Assembly: GCA_003158495.1 (NCBI GenBank) | Contig: PMJT01000164.1 | Span: 1-6,679 of the forward strand | Direction: 5' to 3' | DNA from: Chloroflexota bacterium | Lineage (GTDB): Bacteria; Chloroflexota; Limnocylindria; Limnocylindrales; CSP1-4 | Length of the DNA: 6,679 nucleotides | Shown here: positions 5,606 through 6,679 of the stretch, in pieces | Position numbering within the stretch: the first letter of the stretch is position 1 | How the letters are laid out: every line of letters starts with the position of its first letter | Program-made: the position numbers and the translations under genes | The notes under the pieces: model-generated | Told to the model about the DNA's origin: nothing | The model's database searches: none | Seen by the model: the letters and a program-made list of their open reading frames with translations, nothing else

Positions 5606-5830
5606 CTAGTTGGAGGCCGCCCGCCGCTCGATCCACCGGCGCAGGGCGACCACAGACCAGATCAGCTCCACGACACCGAACGGCCATGCCCCCTGCAGGA
5701 AGCCATAGGCCGACGAAGCCACGCAGGCAGCTGCGAAGGCGACCACGAACCACGCCGACCGCGCCTCCAGCGCGTAGAAGAGGAGCATCGCCGACACAGC
5801 GAGGGCGCCGAAGATCGTGAGTGTATCCAT
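5606..5830 (-). CDS. Small integral membrane protein, 74 residues
   Basis: The protein is almost wholly hydrophobic, with helices at about 3-21, 27-45 and 50-63 and a basic C-terminal tail (RRWIERR), which by the positive-inside rule should face the cytoplasm. Conserved-looking features are FYALEARSAWF and YGFLQGAWPFGVVELIWS. The layout recalls the small CBU_0592-type membrane proteins, but this is a resemblance and not a confirmed match. It starts at ATG 5830, 21 bases after the KdpD-like stop on the same strand, so it is probably translated from the same mRNA. The ribosome site is weak. Its end is 25 bases from the end of the convergent LCP gene, in a GC-rich stretch with only short possible stems. 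Its role is unknown; the position suggests a link to the KdpD-like protein. Confidence 0.75.
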   Translation of the reverse strand: MDTLTIFGALAVSAMLLFYALEARSAWFVVAFAAACVASSAYGFLQGAWPFGVVELIWSVVALRRWIERRAASN

Positions 5831-5843
5831 GCTCGTATTGTGG

Positions 5844-5853
5844 AGGCGCGCCT
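5844..5853. repeat. 10-bp perfect palindrome at the end of the KdpD-like gene
   Basis: AGGCGCGCCT is self-complementary and overlaps the TAG stop of the KdpD-like gene, in the 21-base gap before the small membrane protein. It could be a processing or attenuation site, or chance at high GC. Confidence 0.3.
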
Positions 5854-6679
5854 AGTGCGCCGGCCCCGATGCGGCCGGCTCGCCGACCAGGTGGACCTCC
5901 AGACCCGGAACCGCGTCGAGCAGTTGGTCCGCGAGTGAGGCTCGGCCGATGTGCAGGCCGCGGTGCGGGCGATGCACCAGCACCATGTGCGTAACCCGAC
6001 GGTCGCGGACCACTTCCTCGAGACCGCGGGCAAGGTCGGAGGCCTCACCGCGGATGATCTCGGCGCCGAGGTCCATGGCGTAGTCCAGGTTCGACTGGAC
6101 GTTCTGCTGCCGATCGCGCGACAGGCCGACACCCGGAGTTTCCACGGCGAGCGCCAGGAGCGGCGCATGGAGGGCACTGGCGATCGAGGCGGCCCGGCGT
6201 AGAGCCCGCCGGCACTCGACCGATTCGTCGACCAGTGCCATCACGCGCTCCGTCACCGGGCCGACGCGCAGGCCACGTTCGCTGACGATCCCTTCGAGCT
6301 GATCGTCCACCTTGCCGGCCACGAACCGCAGCGATAGGTCTCGCAGAGCGGTGAGGTTCGTCTCCGTGAAAAAGCGCTCCAGGGCCAGGACCGCCCTGTC
6401 CGGCGGATAGACGTTGCCGTGGCGCATGCGCTGGCGGAGGGCATGCGGGCTCATGTCCACCAGTTCGACCTCGTCGGCGGCCCGGACCACTTCATCGGGG
6501 ATGCGTTCCCGGACCGGTACGCCCAGGATCGTCTCGACCGCGTCCGCGATCGATTCGACGTGCTGGACGTTGCACGTACTGATGACCTCGATGCCCGCGT
6601 CGCGGATCAGATCCACGTCCTGCCAGCGCTTCTCGCGGGCGGAGCCCGGGACGTTGTTGTGGGCGAGCTCGTCGACCAG
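5852..6679 (-). CDS. kdpD: KdpD-like protein, C-terminal part; ends after the UspA-like domain (no histidine kinase)
   Basis: The frame is open to the right edge, so the N-terminus, including the expected Walker A, is outside. The 275 visible residues begin with LVDELAHNN, the Walker-B segment of the KdpD sensor domain, then EKRWQDV, CNVQHVES (residues 36-43), PDEVVRAADEVELVDMSP, NVYPPD and FFTETNLTALRDLSLR. All are hallmarks of the KdpD N-terminal domain (about 1-125). A universal-stress-protein domain follows (about 142-265) with VMALVDES and a Gly/Ser nucleotide-loop-like end (RPHRGLHIGRAS). The protein then stops at TAG 5852-5854. Full-length KdpD of about 900 residues continues with four membrane helices, GAF, HisKA and ATPase domains; none is present. 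Short KdpD forms are known in other bacteria and are thought to sense K+ limitation or a nucleotide without phosphotransfer. The next gene is a small membrane protein and not a response regulator. Kdp transporter genes may lie beyond the right edge. Confidence 0.92.
   Translation of the reverse strand: MVDELAHNNVPGSAREKRWQDVDLIRDAGIEVISTCNVQHVESIADAVETILGVPVRERIPDEVVRAADEVELVDMSPHALRQRMRHGNVYPPDRAVLALERFFTETNLTALRDLSLRFVAGKVDDQLEGIVSERGLRVGPVTERVMALVDESVECRRALRRAASIASALHAPLLALAVETPGVGLSRDRQQNVQSNLDYAMDLGAEIIRGEASDLARGLEEVVRDRRVTHMVLVHRPHRGLHIGRASLADQLLDAVPGLEVHLVGEPAASGPAH

Noticed and set aside
1..6679. CRISPR array, insertion sequence, riboswitch or rRNA
   Set aside because: No spaced direct repeats, no transposase frame with terminal inverted repeats, and no recognisable conserved RNA core was seen.

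Overview
The window is GC-rich bacterial chromosomal DNA with compact genes, several lacking clear Shine-Dalgarno sites. The protein set is an LCP-family protein with an N-terminal multi-pass membrane part, a Pro/Ser/Thr-linker lipoprotein, a short KdpD, and a rhodanese/class V aminotransferase pair. This recalls Chloroflexota or high-GC Actinobacteria. No marker gene settles the phylum, so the assignment is inference. I see no insertion sequence, phage gene, CRISPR array or rRNA.

Layout, left to right. (1) 1-414 (+): the 3' part of an unrecognised small protein, cut by the window edge. (2) 453-1295 (-): a two-domain rhodanese-like protein, convergent with (1), whose catalytic cysteine position holds Asp. 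(3) 1381-2637 (+): a class V PLP enzyme of the SufS/isopenicillin-N-epimerase-like superfamily, divergent from (2) across about 85 bases. (4) 2638-2993: 356 bases without a gene, holding a few hairpins. (5) 2994-3070 (+): a tRNA whose anticodon reads UAU, i.e. tRNA-Ile for AUA, which is rare in bacteria. (6) 3121-3894 (-): a secreted lipoprotein with a PepSY-like tail. (7) 3895-4176: a divergent intergenic region with two dyads. (8) 4177-5580 (+): an LCP-family cell-envelope protein with an N-terminal membrane module. (9) 5606-5830 (-): a 74-residue membrane protein. (10) 5852-6679 (-): the C-terminal part of a KdpD-like protein that stops after the UspA-like domain, with no kinase module.

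Working relations. Genes 2 and 3 are head-to-head and both belong to sulfur-handling superfamilies, so they may be co-regulated. In both, the cysteine needed for classical sulfur transfer is absent from its usual place, so their chemistry may not be ordinary persulfide relay. Genes 6 and 8 are head-to-head and both encode envelope proteins with Pro/Ser/Thr-rich linkers. Genes 10 and 9 run in the same direction 21 bases apart and probably form the end of an operon that begins beyond the right edge; a potassium-uptake (Kdp) operon is the obvious candidate.

The signals most worth following are the tRNA-Ile(UAU), the Cys-to-Asp rhodanese next to a PLP enzyme lacking a loop cysteine, and the kinase-less KdpD with its small membrane partner. 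I did not find a clear, wholly new multi-gene system.
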